A stretch of DNA of 64,000 bases from Jeongeupia sp. HS-3. Lineage in GTDB: Bacteria > Pseudomonadota > Gammaproteobacteria > Burkholderiales > Chitinibacteraceae. The translations under genes and the position numbers were made by a program. Shown here in pieces: positions 36,386 to 45,517 of the stretch. The stretch covers positions 2,852,001 through 2,916,000 of the forward strand of contig NZ_AP024094.1 of NCBI RefSeq assembly GCF_015140455.1, written 5' to 3'. Under the pieces are notes generated by a model. It saw nothing but the letters and a program-made list of their open reading frames with translations, was not told the origin of the DNA and searched no databases. Position 1 is the stretch's first letter. Every line of letters begins with the position of its first letter.

Positions 36386-37330
36386 TCAGGCTTGCGGCCA
36401 GGGCATGCCGAACGCAGCCTGGTAATCGGTGGCGATCGATGCTTGCGTGAAGCTGTGGTTCTGCGCGCCGCGCTGGGCGATTTTCATCGACCCGAGCAGC
36501 GAGCCGAGCCGGCCGGTGCTCGGCCAGTCCCAACCGTTGGCGATGCCGTACAGCAGGCCGGCGCGGAAGGCGTCGCCGCAACCGGTCGGGTCGAGCACGG
36601 CCGCGGCCTTGACCGGCGGAATCTCGTGCATGACGCCGTCGGCGTAGATATGCGCGCCTTCGGCGCCACGCGTGACGATCAGCGCCTTGAGCTGGGCGGC
36701 GATGGCCTCCAGCGACAGGCCGGTGCGCTGGGTGATGATCTCGGCTTCGTAATCATTGGCGGCCAGATAGGTGGCCAGTTCGATCATGTGGCGCAGCTCG
36801 TCGCCATCGAACAGCGGGAAGGCCTGGCCGAGATCGAAGATGAAAGGAATGCCCGCCGCGGCGAGCTGTTCGGCACGTTCGATCATCGCTTGCTTGCTGT
36901 CCGGGCCGATGATGGCGAGCACCGGTTTTTCGCTGACCTGTTCCAGCCGGTTCAGGTGCGCCAGCCCCATCGCACCGGGGTGGAAAGCGGCGATCTGGTT
37001 GTCATCCAGATCGGTGGTGACAAAGCACTGCGCGGTGTACTGCTCGGGCAGTTCGCGCAGGTAGGCGCGGGAAATGCCCAGCGCATCGAGACGCTGCGCA
37101 TACGGACCGAAATCGCTGCCGACCGTCGCCATGACCAGCGGATCACCGCCAAGCAGCTTGAGCGAGTAGGCGATGTTGCCGGCGCAGCCGCCGAATTCGC
37201 GGCGCATCTCGGGCACCAGAAAAGAGACCGACAGCATATGGATCTGCTCAGGCAGAATATGCCGCTTGAATTGATCCTGAAACACCATGATGGTGTCATA
37301 GGCGACCGAGCCGCAAATCAACGTGGACAT
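36386..37330 (-). CDS. PfkB-family carbohydrate or adenosine kinase
   Basis: 314 residues with the ribokinase fold. Visible: N-terminal STLICGSVAYDTIM, REFGGCAGNIAYSLKLLGGDPLVMATVGSD, and the C-terminal DPTGCGDAFRAGL, which carries catalytic Asp253 and the anion hole. Ribokinase-like enzymes of this type in proteobacteria may phosphorylate adenosine or sugars; the substrate is undetermined. Confidence 0.87.
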   Translation of the reverse strand: MSTLICGSVAYDTIMVFQDQFKRHILPEQIHMLSVSFLVPEMRREFGGCAGNIAYSLKLLGGDPLVMATVGSDFGPYAQRLDALGISRAYLRELPEQYTAQCFVTTDLDDNQIAAFHPGAMGLAHLNRLEQVSEKPVLAIIGPDSKQAMIERAEQLAAAGIPFIFDLGQAFPLFDGDELRHMIELATYLAANDYEAEIITQRTGLSLEAIAAQLKALIVTRGAEGAHIYADGVMHEIPPVKAAAVLDPTGCGDAFRAGLLYGIANGWDWPSTGRLGSLLGSMKIAQRGAQNHSFTQASIATDYQAAFGMPWPQA

Positions 37331-37457
37331 AGGTGTTTCCCGGAAAAAAGTGCGCCGATTATGCCACCTGTCGGAGCCGGTCGCCGCTTCGTCGCATGGG
37401 GTTCCGCTGCGGTATGCGCTTTGTTAAGCTTGCAGCATCTGTAGGATTCTCGATTAC

Positions 37458-38582
37458 ATGCTGATTTCCCTGTCCAACCTTCTGGTGTTCGCGAGTCTTG
37501 CGCTGGGATTGCTCGTCGCCGGCCAGCTGGTATTGCTCGGCAATAGCCAGCACGAACCCGGCCTTGGCCCGCTGGCGCTCACCGGTGCGCTGACCGGGCT
37601 GACCGCGCTGCTCGCGGCACTGGGCATGACACCGCTGGCCGTCGCTGCCTGGGCGTTCGCCGAGGCGCTGAGCAATGTCGCGCTGCGTCGCCATCTGCTG
37701 AAAACGCCGCACTGGGCGCCGGCGATCGGCTGCGCCTTGCTGGCTTTTCTGCTTGGCGCCGCGTGGCAGCGCCTGTTCGGTCGCGATGTACCGGGAATGC
37801 TGGCGCTGGCGGTCGCGATCGTGCCGCTGGTGGTGATGCGATTGCAGCTGCTGCGCGCACCCTTTGCCGAGGAGCGCGCCGGCGGCCCGCGTCTGGTACT
37901 GGGTACGGCGTGCGTGCTGCATCTCGCTTACTGGCTGGCCGTGCTGTTTTTCTGGGCCTTCGCCGAACCGGGCTGGTGGGGTAGTGCCGAGGCACTGGTG
38001 CTCGAGTGCGTGCTGTTTGGCTTGCTGCAGGCGCTGCTCTGGCCGCAACTGGTGGCGCAGAAGCTGCGCGGGCGGCTGGCGCGCTTGGCGCGTTACGACG
38101 TGCTGACCTGGGCGCTGAACCGCCGCGGCTTCGAGGAAATCTGCCTGCGCGAGTTGCGCCGTGCCCGCAAGCACGAGCGCTCGCTCGGTCTGCTGCTGGT
38201 CGATATTGACCGGATGCACGCGATCAACAGCCGTTACGGCCACGCCGGCGGCGATCATGTGTTGCGGACCTGCGCCGCAGCCTTGCGCAGCCATTTGCGC
38301 CCCGAAGACAGCCTTGGCCGGATCGGCGGCGACAGCTTCTGCATCCTGGCGCCGCACCGCAACGAGGCCGAGCTGCAGACGCTGCTGGGCGAGCTGCGCG
38401 AGGCGCTGACGACCATCGTCTCGGATTACGACGATATCGCCATCCGCGTTTCGGCTGGGGTCAGCATGGCGATGTATCCGAATGATGGCGCCGACTTCCC
38501 GGTGCTGTACGGCCAGGCGCAATCGCGACTGCGCCCGGCAACCGATGGCCCGGCTTCGGGCTTCATGGTCGCGCGCACCTGA
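37458..38582 (+). CDS. Membrane GGDEF-family protein with altered signature (GGDSF)
   Basis: 374 residues: about six membrane helices (residues 1-200), then a GGDEF-like domain beginning RYDVLTWALNRRGFEE. The first Asp pair (LLVDIDRMHAINSRYGHAGGDHVL, Asp249 and Asp251) is intact. The signature is GGDSF (residues 290-294) instead of GGDEF/GGEEF, so the position after the metal-binding Asp holds Ser. It could be inactive or bind GTP or c-di-GMP as a sensor. No EAL or regulator gene is adjacent. Confidence 0.82.
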   Translation: MLISLSNLLVFASLALGLLVAGQLVLLGNSQHEPGLGPLALTGALTGLTALLAALGMTPLAVAAWAFAEALSNVALRRHLLKTPHWAPAIGCALLAFLLGAAWQRLFGRDVPGMLALAVAIVPLVVMRLQLLRAPFAEERAGGPRLVLGTACVLHLAYWLAVLFFWAFAEPGWWGSAEALVLECVLFGLLQALLWPQLVAQKLRGRLARLARYDVLTWALNRRGFEEICLRELRRARKHERSLGLLLVDIDRMHAINSRYGHAGGDHVLRTCAAALRSHLRPEDSLGRIGGDSFCILAPHRNEAELQTLLGELREALTTIVSDYDDIAIRVSAGVSMAMYPNDGADFPVLYGQAQSRLRPATDGPASGFMVART

Positions 38583-38607
38583 TCGCGGCCCCGGCCTGCC
38601 GATATCA

Positions 38608-38639
38608 AACTGCCCGCTTGCGCGGGCAGTACTGTTTTT
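38608..38639 (+). terminator. Terminator after the GGDEF-like gene
   Basis: Stem CTGCCCGC (38610-38617) and GCGGGCAG (38622-38629), loop TTGC, followed at a short distance by TTTTT. Confidence 0.75.
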
Positions 38640-38829
38640 GCCGCCGCGACTGATGTGCGCTGCCAACACCTTCGGGTCTCAACCGGAACGCCCACCGGGC
38701 CAAAGCAACCGGCCATCGTTGCCGCCCGCTTTCAGCGCTGTTTACGCTGGAGCGGCCGAGGGGTCTTGTTTAGATTGTCGGATTAATGCCAATTGCATAT
38801 CCATGATCCGAACGGAGCGGTAAATCCTC

Positions 38830-40074
38830 ATGAGAACAAGCGAAATGCGCCCGGCCATGCTGGTCTGGTGGCAATCGGAAAAGCGGCGCCACGCGCTGGT
38901 GCTGTGCCTGATCATCGCGCTGGCCTATCTGTATTGCCGTAACGCGATCATCGTCGGTGATGAAGTTGTGCACGAAGCGCAAATCCGCCGCTTTCTGGAT
39001 GGCGATTTCAGTATCGATCCACGGCTGACGACGATCCCGGGCTATCACCTGCTGGTTGCGGCGTTGAGCTGGCCGCTGGGGGCGTATTCGCTGGCCACGG
39101 TGCGCGGAATCGGCACGCTGTTTGGCATTGCGCTGATCGTGGTGTATGCACTGTTGCTGCGCCAGCGCAGCGGCACGGTCTCGTCGCAGCGGCTGGTACA
39201 GTTCGCGTTCTTCCCGATTTTCCTGCCGTATTTCTATCTGGCTTATACCGATGTGCTGTCGCTGCTGGTCGTGCTTGGCGCCTTGCTGTTTGCGCTGCGC
39301 GCTCAGGCGATTCCGGCCGCGGTATTGCTGGCTGTCAGCGTGTGCATCCGCCAGCAGAACGTGGTGTGGCTGCTGGCGATTCCGGTACTGGTGTATTGCC
39401 GCGACAGCGGTTTTCGCTGGTGCCGCGATACGCTGAAATCACACCTCGCCAACGGCGGCCTCTACCTGCTGGCGCTGCTGGGATTTGCGGTTTTCGTGTT
39501 TTGGAATGGCGGCGTGGCCGTCGGTGATCGCGGTGCGCATCCGGCGTCAGGGCTTTTTGTCGGCAATGTGTTTTTCATGCTGCTGCTGTACGCGATCTTC
39601 TTTGCGCCGAGCGTGATCGCCAACCTGCCGACGATGCTGGCCTACGCACGCCAGCACAGTTCCGTGCCGCTGTTGCTGGCTGGCCTGCTGGTGCTTTATC
39701 TATTCGGCTTTCAAGGCAGCCACCCCTACAACAGCATCCAGCCCGACTATTTCCTGCGTAATGGTTTGTTGCAGCTGTTGTCGTCGTCGCTGCCGGTCAA
39801 GCTGGCATTCTTTGTGCCGATCGCGCTGGCCGCGCTGGACTGGCTGGCGATGGCGCAACGTCAGCCCAAGCTGCATGTCATCGCGGTATTCAGTGTGCTG
39901 GCGCTGTTGCCGTCGTGGCTGATCGAACAGCGTTACATGATGATTCCGTTTGCCCTGCTGTTGCTGTACCGCGAAGACGGCCGGCCCGGCGTGCAGGCGC
40001 TGACCAGCGCGCTGTATGCGGTCGTGGCCGTGGTGTTTATCTACGGCACGGCCACGCTGCGCTTCTTCCTGTGA
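38830..40074 (+). CDS. Multi-pass membrane protein resembling ALG10/DIE2 glucosyltransferases
   Basis: 414 residues with about 11 membrane helices, a GT-C-like layout. Motifs that I recognise from eukaryotic ALG10 (alpha-1,2-glucosyltransferase of the dolichol oligosaccharide pathway) are in order: an acidic loop VGDEVVHEAQIRRFLDGDF (residues 42-60) followed by DPRLTTIPGYHLL, then RQQNVVW (174-180), WNGGVAVGDRGAH (225-237), and LIEQRYMMIPFALL (364-377). The match is by memory, not a search. It stands alone with its own leader (about 190 bases after a terminator) and no glycan genes nearby. Substrate unknown; lipid-linked sugar transfer is an inference. Confidence 0.7.
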   Translation: MRTSEMRPAMLVWWQSEKRRHALVLCLIIALAYLYCRNAIIVGDEVVHEAQIRRFLDGDFSIDPRLTTIPGYHLLVAALSWPLGAYSLATVRGIGTLFGIALIVVYALLLRQRSGTVSSQRLVQFAFFPIFLPYFYLAYTDVLSLLVVLGALLFALRAQAIPAAVLLAVSVCIRQQNVVWLLAIPVLVYCRDSGFRWCRDTLKSHLANGGLYLLALLGFAVFVFWNGGVAVGDRGAHPASGLFVGNVFFMLLLYAIFFAPSVIANLPTMLAYARQHSSVPLLLAGLLVLYLFGFQGSHPYNSIQPDYFLRNGLLQLLSSSLPVKLAFFVPIALAALDWLAMAQRQPKLHVIAVFSVLALLPSWLIEQRYMMIPFALLLLYREDGRPGVQALTSALYAVVAVVFIYGTATLRFFL

Positions 40075-40075
40075 A

Positions 40076-40696
40076 TCAGGCCACGTAGAGCAGGATGCTG
40101 AAGAAATGGCAGATGCTGCCACCCAGCACGAACAGGTGCCAGATGCCGTGACCGTGGCGAATTTTTGCGTCGAAGATGAAGAAGATGATCCCCACGCTGT
40201 AGATCACGCCGCCGGCGACCAGCCAGGCTAGGCCGGCGGCCGGCAAGGCCATCTGCAATGGCTTGATCGCGATCAGGATCAGCCAGCCCATCAGCACGTA
40301 GATGATCAGCGAGAATACCCGCGTGCGCTTGCCGATCAGCAGCTCCTGGATGATGCCGATCAGCGCCAGTCCCCAGCTGATACCGAACAGCGTCCAGCCC
40401 CAGGGGCCGCGCAGCGTGACCAGCGAGAATGGCGTGTAGCTGCCGGCGATCAACAGGTAGATCGCGCAGTGGTCGAATTTCTGCAGTACCTTCTTGGCAC
40501 CCGCATGGCGGATCGAGTGATACAGCGTCGATGCGCCGTAGAGCAGCACCAGCGTCGCGCCATAGATGCTGACGCTGACCACTTGCCAGGCATTGCCGTA
40601 CAGGCTGGCGACGACAATCAGCACGGCCAGCCCGATGAGCGCGAGGGCCGTGCCGATCAGATGGCTATAACTATTGAATCGTTCTCCGCGGTACAT
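40076..40696 (-). CDS. Hemolysin III/PAQR-like membrane protein (TrhA family)
   Basis: 206 residues, seven membrane helices. Family motifs: YRGERFNSYSHLIGTALALIG, LLYGASTLYHSIRHAGAKKVLQKFDHCAIYLLIAGSYTPF and a C-terminal ICHFFSILLYVA with histidines that form a metal site in PAQR proteins. Despite the name, the role is membrane homeostasis in E. coli. Start ATG 40696 with GGAGG 4 bases upstream. Convergent with the ALG10-like gene; the stops are one base apart. Confidence 0.88.
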   Translation of the reverse strand: MYRGERFNSYSHLIGTALALIGLAVLIVVASLYGNAWQVVSVSIYGATLVLLYGASTLYHSIRHAGAKKVLQKFDHCAIYLLIAGSYTPFSLVTLRGPWGWTLFGISWGLALIGIIQELLIGKRTRVFSLIIYVLMGWLILIAIKPLQMALPAAGLAWLVAGGVIYSVGIIFFIFDAKIRHGHGIWHLFVLGGSICHFFSILLYVA

Positions 40697-40817
40697 GATT
40701 CCTCCGGTCGAAGCCAAGAGCATAACCGCAGGATGTGTCGCCGCATCGTTGAAATTACCGTGACTACGTCATCCGGCGGGCTAAGCTAAGGCGGAACCAG
40801 TCCAAACGGAGGGTGTG

Positions 40818-41420
40818 ATGACCAAGCTCTTGGTGGTGTATTACTCGATGTACGGCCATATCGAAACGATGGCCAAGGCGGTGGCCGATGGCGCGCGCAG
40901 CGTCGACGGCGTCGAGGTGACGCTCAAGCGCGTTGCCGACCTGGTGCCCGAAGAAGTCGCGCGCAATGCTGGCGCCAAGCTCGATCAGGACGCGCCGATC
41001 GCCTCGCCGGCCGAGTTGGCCGATTACGACGCGATCATCTTCGGCACGCCGACACGCTTCGGCAATATGTGTGCGCAGATGCGCAACTTCCTCGATCAGA
41101 CCGGCGGGCTGTGGATGAGCGGTGGGCTGATCGGCAAGCTCGGCAGCGTGTTCACCAGTACCGGCACCCAGCATGGTGGGCAGGAAACCACGATCACCTC
41201 GTTTCATACCACGCTGTTGCATCAGGGCATGGTCATCGTCGGCGTGCCGTATTCGTGCGCCGGCTTGACCAATATGACCGAGATCACCGGCGGCAGCCCG
41301 TATGGCGCCAGCACGCTCGCCGGTAGCGATGGTAGCCGTCAACCGTCGGCGAACGAGCTGGACATTGCCCGTTTTCAGGGCCGGCACGTCGCCGAGATCG
41401 CCAAAAAGCTCAGCGCCTGA
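40818..41420 (+). CDS. wrbA: NAD(P)H:quinone oxidoreductase WrbA
   Basis: FMN-binding flavodoxin-like enzyme that reduces quinones by two electrons. 200 residues; FMN motif [17 protein letters not shown] near the start, [37 protein letters not shown] and VGVPYS; typical WrbA length. ATG 40818 follows GGAGG by 5 bases (a GTG 3 bases earlier is possible). Confidence 0.95.
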   Translation: MTKLLVVYYSMYGHIETMAKAVADGARSVDGVEVTLKRVADLVPEEVARNAGAKLDQDAPIASPAELADYDAIIFGTPTRFGNMCAQMRNFLDQTGGLWMSGGLIGKLGSVFTSTGTQHGGQETTITSFHTTLLHQGMVIVGVPYSCAGLTNMTEITGGSPYGASTLAGSDGSRQPSANELDIARFQGRHVAEIAKKLSA

Positions 41421-41433
41421 GCGGTCGCCAATG

Positions 41434-41464
41434 AAAAAAGCCCCGTCGATCACGGGGCTTTTTC
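41434..41464. terminator. Bidirectional terminator between wrbA and purC
   Basis: Stem AAAGCCCCGT (41437-41446) with ACGGGGCTTT (41452-41461), A-run before and T-run after; convergent genes on both sides. Confidence 0.92.
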
Positions 41465-41477
41465 AATACGCTGCGTA

Positions 41478-42356
41478 TCAGGCGGTCAGTTTGTCGAGCG
41501 CTTCGCGGTACTTGGCTGCGGTCTTCTCGGCCACCTCAAGCGGGATGGCCGGGGCCGGCGCCTGCTTGTTCCAGCCAGTGCTTTCGAGCCAGTCGCGCAC
41601 GAACTGCTTGTCGTACGACGGCGGATTGCTGCCCGGTTGATACTGGTCGGCCGGCCAGAAACGGCTGGAATCCGGCGTCAGTGCCTCGTCCATCAGGCAC
41701 AGCGTGCCATCGGCATCGAGGCCGAATTCGAACTTGGTGTCGGCGATAATGATGCCGCGCGTTGCGGCGAATTCGGCCGCAGCCTTGTACAGGCGGATCG
41801 CGGTATCGCGAACCTTGGCGGCGAGTTCCGGCCCGATCAGGTCGGCTGTCTGTGCAAACGAGATCGGCTCGTCGTGATCGCCGACGGCGGCCTTGGTGCT
41901 CGGGGTGAAGATCGGCTCGGGCAGCTGCTGCGCCTCGATCAGCCCGGCAGGCAGCGCAATGCCGCTGACCGCGCCGCTGGCCTTGTAGTCCTTCCAGCCA
42001 CCGCCGGCCAGATAGCCGCGCACGACCGCTTCGACCGGTACCGGCTTCAGCCGCTTGACCACCACGGCGCGGCCTTCGACCTGCGGCAGATCCTCGGCAC
42101 TGACCACGTCTTCGGCGTGTTCGCCGGTGAAATGGCTAGGCACCAGATCCTTGAACTTGTCGAACCAGAAGTTCGAAATCGCGGTGAGGATCTTGCCCTT
42201 TTCCGGAATCGGCTCTTCCAGAATCACATCGAACGCCGAGAGGCGGTCGGTCGCGATCATCAGCATGCGCTGCTCGTCGATTTCGTACAGGTCGCGAACC
42301 TTGCCCGAATAGATCTTCTTCAGGCTCTTGAGGTCGGTAGAGGTGATGCTGGACAT
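41478..42356 (-). CDS. purC: Phosphoribosylaminoimidazole-succinocarboxamide synthase PurC
   Basis: Purine pathway enzyme that joins CAIR and aspartate. 292 residues, the longer SAICAR synthase type. Visible: [88 protein letters not shown] 42356 is preceded by AAGGAACCGAG; longer frames to 42608 have no support. Operates with PurE/PurK, encoded 2-4 kb away on the same strand. Confidence 0.96.
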   Translation of the reverse strand: MSSITSTDLKSLKKIYSGKVRDLYEIDEQRMLMIATDRLSAFDVILEEPIPEKGKILTAISNFWFDKFKDLVPSHFTGEHAEDVVSAEDLPQVEGRAVVVKRLKPVPVEAVVRGYLAGGGWKDYKASGAVSGIALPAGLIEAQQLPEPIFTPSTKAAVGDHDEPISFAQTADLIGPELAAKVRDTAIRLYKAAAEFAATRGIIIADTKFEFGLDADGTLCLMDEALTPDSSRFWPADQYQPGSNPPSYDKQFVRDWLESTGWNKQAPAPAIPLEVAEKTAAKYREALDKLTA

Positions 42357-42457
42357 CTCGGTTCCTTGGCGCGGGCCGGGGTCGGCGGCAAAGGCGTTAT
42401 TTTGCCCGATTCCGGCCCGCATTTCATGCCGCCGGGCCGGAGGCTGGGGTTCGGACG

Positions 42458-42491
42458 GCAAAATGCCCCGATGGCGAGCCGTCGGGGCATT
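42458..42491 (-). terminator. Terminator after aqpZ
   Basis: On the - strand a perfect 10-bp stem AATGCCCCGA (42462-42471 with its complement at 42482-42491) is followed by TTTTG. Located 18 bases after the aqpZ stop. Confidence 0.85.
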
Positions 42492-42508
42492 GGACGATGC
42501 GTTGGCGC

Positions 42509-43210
42509 TTATTCGCTCTTGCCGGCGACCAGCGGGTAGATCACCCCGGCAATCGCCGCGCCGATCAGCGGCGCGACCCAGAACAGCCACAGCTGATCGA
42601 TCGCCCAACCCTGAGCGAACAGCGCGACGCCGGTGCTGCGCGCCGGGTTCACCGAGGTATTGGTGACCGGGATGCTGATCAGGTGGATCAGCGTCAGCGC
42701 CAAGCCGATGGCGATCGGCGCGAAGCCGGCCGGTGCGCGCTTGTCGGTGGCGCCGAGGATCACGAACAGGAACATCGCGGTCATCACCACTTCGCAGACC
42801 AGCGCCGCCATCAGGCTGTAGCCGTCCGGCGAGTGCGCGCCGTAGCCGTTCGACGCGAAACCGCCGGCCAGATCAAAACCAGCCTTGCCGCTGGCGATCG
42901 CGTACAGCACCGCGGCGGCGGCGATGCCGCCAAGCACCTGGGCGATCACGTAGGGCAGCAGTTCCTTGGCCGGGAAACGGCCGCCGACGACGAGGCCCAG
43001 CGACACCGCCGGATTCAGGTGGCAGCCCGAAACGTGGCCGATCGCGTAGGCCATGGTCAGCACGGTCAGGCCGAAGGCGAGCGCGACGCCGGCGAAGCCG
43101 ATGCCCAGTTGCGGAAACGCCGCGGCGAGCACGGCGCTGCCGCAGCCGCCGAGTACGAGCCAGAACGTGCCGATGAATTCCGCAGCCATGCGGTTTTTGA
43201 GCGGATACAT
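42509..43210 (-). CDS. aqpZ: Aquaporin Z-type channel
   Basis: Inner-membrane water channel. 233 residues, six membrane helices, with both NPA boxes (HLNPAVSLG and [10 protein letters not shown]). Selectivity residues fit water-specific AqpZ rather than GlpF by general layout. ATG 43210 is preceded by AGGGGG; the longer reading to 43288 was rejected. Upstream lies a striking inverted repeat (43281-43319). Confidence 0.93.
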   Translation of the reverse strand: MYPLKNRMAAEFIGTFWLVLGGCGSAVLAAAFPQLGIGFAGVALAFGLTVLTMAYAIGHVSGCHLNPAVSLGLVVGGRFPAKELLPYVIAQVLGGIAAAAVLYAIASGKAGFDLAGGFASNGYGAHSPDGYSLMAALVCEVVMTAMFLFVILGATDKRAPAGFAPIAIGLALTLIHLISIPVTNTSVNPARSTGVALFAQGWAIDQLWLFWVAPLIGAAIAGVIYPLVAGKSE

Positions 43211-43280
43211 GTTTCCCCCTGTGTATTTGGATCGACGCGACTGGGTCGCCGCGATGGGGGAACAAGATAGGCCAATCACT

Positions 43281-43319
43281 TTGACCATTCTGTAAGATTT
43301 ATTCTGACGGAATGGTCAA
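43281..43319. promoter_or_regulatory. Inverted repeat with 10-bp arms upstream of aqpZ
   Basis: TTGACCATTC (43281-43290) and GAATGGTCAA (43310-43319) are perfect inverted arms with a 19-base spacer, 71 bases before the aqpZ start. No T-run follows on either side, so a protein-binding site is more likely than a terminator. Confidence 0.5.
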
Positions 43320-43393
43320 TTTTTCCTTTCCATGACGGGTGGTCTGGCGTTATGGGAGGGCTAGTCGAAGCTGAACGTCCAATCGGGCAAGGA

Positions 43394-43978
43394 TCACGAT
43401 TCCAGTGTCCGTTCGACCATCGCCGCGAGTTCGTCGTCGGCGAGACGGTCGGCGATGTTGCGCCGGTCGGCCTCGGAGCGGTTCTGCGACAGCTTGAACT
43501 TGGCCTCCCAGCGCTCGACGTCGAATTCGATGCCGACGATATGCGGTTTGAGCGTGGTGTTGAATGCCGGATCGAAGGTGGTGCGGTCGCCGATCAGCGT
43601 CGGCTCGTACTGGCGGATCAGTTCGGCCAGCGCCAGCGAGGCGCCGACGCGTACGGTGCCGGTCGCATGCACGGCGGCGTAGTTCCACGTCGGCACCGCC
43701 GGGCGCTGGTCGTACCAGCTCGGCGACACGTAGTCGTGCGGGCCGTGGAAGATCGCCAGCGCCGGTACGCCGTTTTCCCAAGCCTGCCAGTGCGGGTTGG
43801 CGCGCGCGACGTGGCCGATCAGCCGGTCGCCGTCGTCGCCGGGAAGCAGCACCAGCGGGATATGGCTGGCGTACGGCGCGCCGCCGACCTGGCTGATCAG
43901 CGTGGCAAAACCGTGGGCACGAACGAAATCATGGATGGTGGCGACATCGTCGCAACGGAAGTGCGCGGGGACGTACAT
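43394..43978 (-). CDS. PaiB-like FMN-binding protein
   Basis: 194 residues of the FMN-binding negative transcription regulator type. Visible: YVPAHFRCDDVATIHDFVRAHGFATLIS, HIPLVLLPGD, FHGPHDYVSPSWYDQRPAVPTWNYAAVHATG. PaiB of Bacillus represses sporulation and proteases; most homologues are of unknown function and may be flavoproteins. It is convergent with nothing nearby and ends 183 bases from aqpZ on the same strand. Confidence 0.87.
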   Translation of the reverse strand: MYVPAHFRCDDVATIHDFVRAHGFATLISQVGGAPYASHIPLVLLPGDDGDRLIGHVARANPHWQAWENGVPALAIFHGPHDYVSPSWYDQRPAVPTWNYAAVHATGTVRVGASLALAELIRQYEPTLIGDRTTFDPAFNTTLKPHIVGIEFDVERWEAKFKLSQNRSEADRRNIADRLADDELAAMVERTLES

Positions 43979-44123
43979 GGCGGGCTCGGCGGGGCGGAAT
44001 GCCTGAGCATACCGGTGCGAGCGCCGGGCTGTCTCGGCCCCGATCCGGCACCGGTTTTTCGTGCATCGGCTGACCGACGTCGACTATTACATTGTGGCGA
44101 CGCCGGTCGAAATCCGCTGTCCG

Positions 44124-45266
44124 TCAGCCGAGCATGTCCTTGATCGCCAGCGCCTGTTCGAGCGCGGCGTCGGCGCTGTCGGCCATCACGTTGAAGTGAC
44201 CCATCTTGCGGCCCGAGCGTGCCTCGGTCTTGCCGTACAGGTGCAGTTTGGCGTTGGGCGCGGTCAAGAGTACGTCCCAGTTCGGTTCGGCGCCCTTGTC
44301 GCCCCAGACGTCGCCGAGCAGGTTGACCATGACCACCGGCCGCAGCAGGTCGGTCTTGCCCGGATACAGCCCGCACATCGCGCGCACCTGCTGTTCGAAC
44401 TGGCTGGTGAGCGTCGCGTCTAGCGTGTAGTGGCCGCTGTTGTGCGGGCGTGGCGCCATTTCGTTGATGACGAGTTCATCGCCATCGAGGATGAAGAACT
44501 CGACTGCCAGCACGCCGACGTAATCGAGCGCCTCGGCCAGCTGCATCGCCATTGCCCGGGCACGTTCGGTGATGTCGGCACCGATGCGCGCCGGCACGAT
44601 AGACACGTCGAGCACGCCGTTGGCGTGTTCGTTCTCGGCCGGCGGAAAGCTCGTGACTTCGCCAGCGCGGGTACGGGTGACGATGACCGAGACTTCGGCG
44701 ACCAGCGGCATCATTTTTTCCAGCACACAGGGCTGGTGCTTCAGATCGGACAGCGCGGCGCGGGCTTCTTCGACGGTCTTCACCCGGGCCTGACCCTTGC
44801 CGTCGTAGCCGAGGCGGGCGGTCTTGAGGATGCCCGGCAGATAGGCCGACAGATCGCCGGCGAGATCGGCGGCGGTTTGTACCGCGAGGAAGGGCGCGGT
44901 GGCGAGGCCGGCGTTGCGGATGAAGGTCTTTTCGGCGACGCGGTCTTGCGCGATCGCGACGCAATCGCCGCTCGGCGATACCGGCACGCCCTGGCTGGCG
45001 AGCCAGCGCATCGATTCGGCGTTGACGTTCTCGAACTCGGTGGTGATCGCCGCACAGGAGCGGGCGAGTTCGGCCAGTGCATCGGGGTCGTTGTACGGGC
45101 GGGCCAGATGCACGTCGGCGAAGTCGGCCGCCGGTGCGCGTGCGTCGGGATCGAGCACGGTGACGCGGTAGCCCATGGTTCTGGCGGCGACGGCAAACAT
45201 ACGGCCGAGCTGGCCACCCCCGAGAATGCCGAGCATGGCCGGCGGCAGAATCGGCTTTCCAGCCAT
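44124..45266 (-). CDS. purK: N5-carboxyaminoimidazole ribonucleotide synthase PurK
   Basis: ATP-grasp enzyme that makes N5-CAIR from AIR and bicarbonate. 380 residues. Visible: LGILGGGQLGRMFAVAARTMGYRV, GYDGKGQARV, VLEKMMPLVAEVSVIVTRTRAGEV, NEMAPRPHNSGHYTLDATLTSQFEQQVRA. I start at ATG 45266, 6 bases after AAGGA; an ATG at 45272 overlaps the upstream stop but sits directly on that site. The preceding small gene separates it from purE. Confidence 0.95.
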   Translation of the reverse strand: MAGKPILPPAMLGILGGGQLGRMFAVAARTMGYRVTVLDPDARAPAADFADVHLARPYNDPDALAELARSCAAITTEFENVNAESMRWLASQGVPVSPSGDCVAIAQDRVAEKTFIRNAGLATAPFLAVQTAADLAGDLSAYLPGILKTARLGYDGKGQARVKTVEEARAALSDLKHQPCVLEKMMPLVAEVSVIVTRTRAGEVTSFPPAENEHANGVLDVSIVPARIGADITERARAMAMQLAEALDYVGVLAVEFFILDGDELVINEMAPRPHNSGHYTLDATLTSQFEQQVRAMCGLYPGKTDLLRPVVMVNLLGDVWGDKGAEPNWDVLLTAPNAKLHLYGKTEARSGRKMGHFNVMADSADAALEQALAIKDMLG

Positions 45267-45268
45267 GA

Positions 45269-45517
45269 TCATTCCTTCGATTTCATCAATTGCAGGAGCG
45301 TAAAGCCCCAGCAGGCAAAGCCCCAGACCAGGCCTGCGGCGAGGCCCAGCGGGAGTGCTTCAAAGAGTGCGGCACGCATGGGCGAGAGGCCGAGCATCTG
45401 GGCGATCAGCGCCCAGAGCACGCAAAACGGCAAGCCCCAGCCAAGTGCACCACGCAGCAACAGGCAGCGCCAGAATCCGCCAGCGCGGATGCGTTGCCAG
45501 CGCCGCGCGTCGTTCAT
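45269..45517 (-). CDS. Small membrane protein between purE and purK
   Basis: 82 residues with two predicted membrane helices (about 24-43 and 53-75) after a basic start ([23 protein letters not shown]). Not recognised. Its start overlaps the purE stop (ATGA) and its stop lies within 3 bases of the purK start, so all three are probably translated in series. It may only be a coupled passenger. Confidence 0.75.
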   Translation of the reverse strand: MNDARRWQRIRAGGFWRCLLLRGALGWGLPFCVLWALIAQMLGLSPMRAALFEALPLGLAAGLVWGFACWGFTLLQLMKSKE

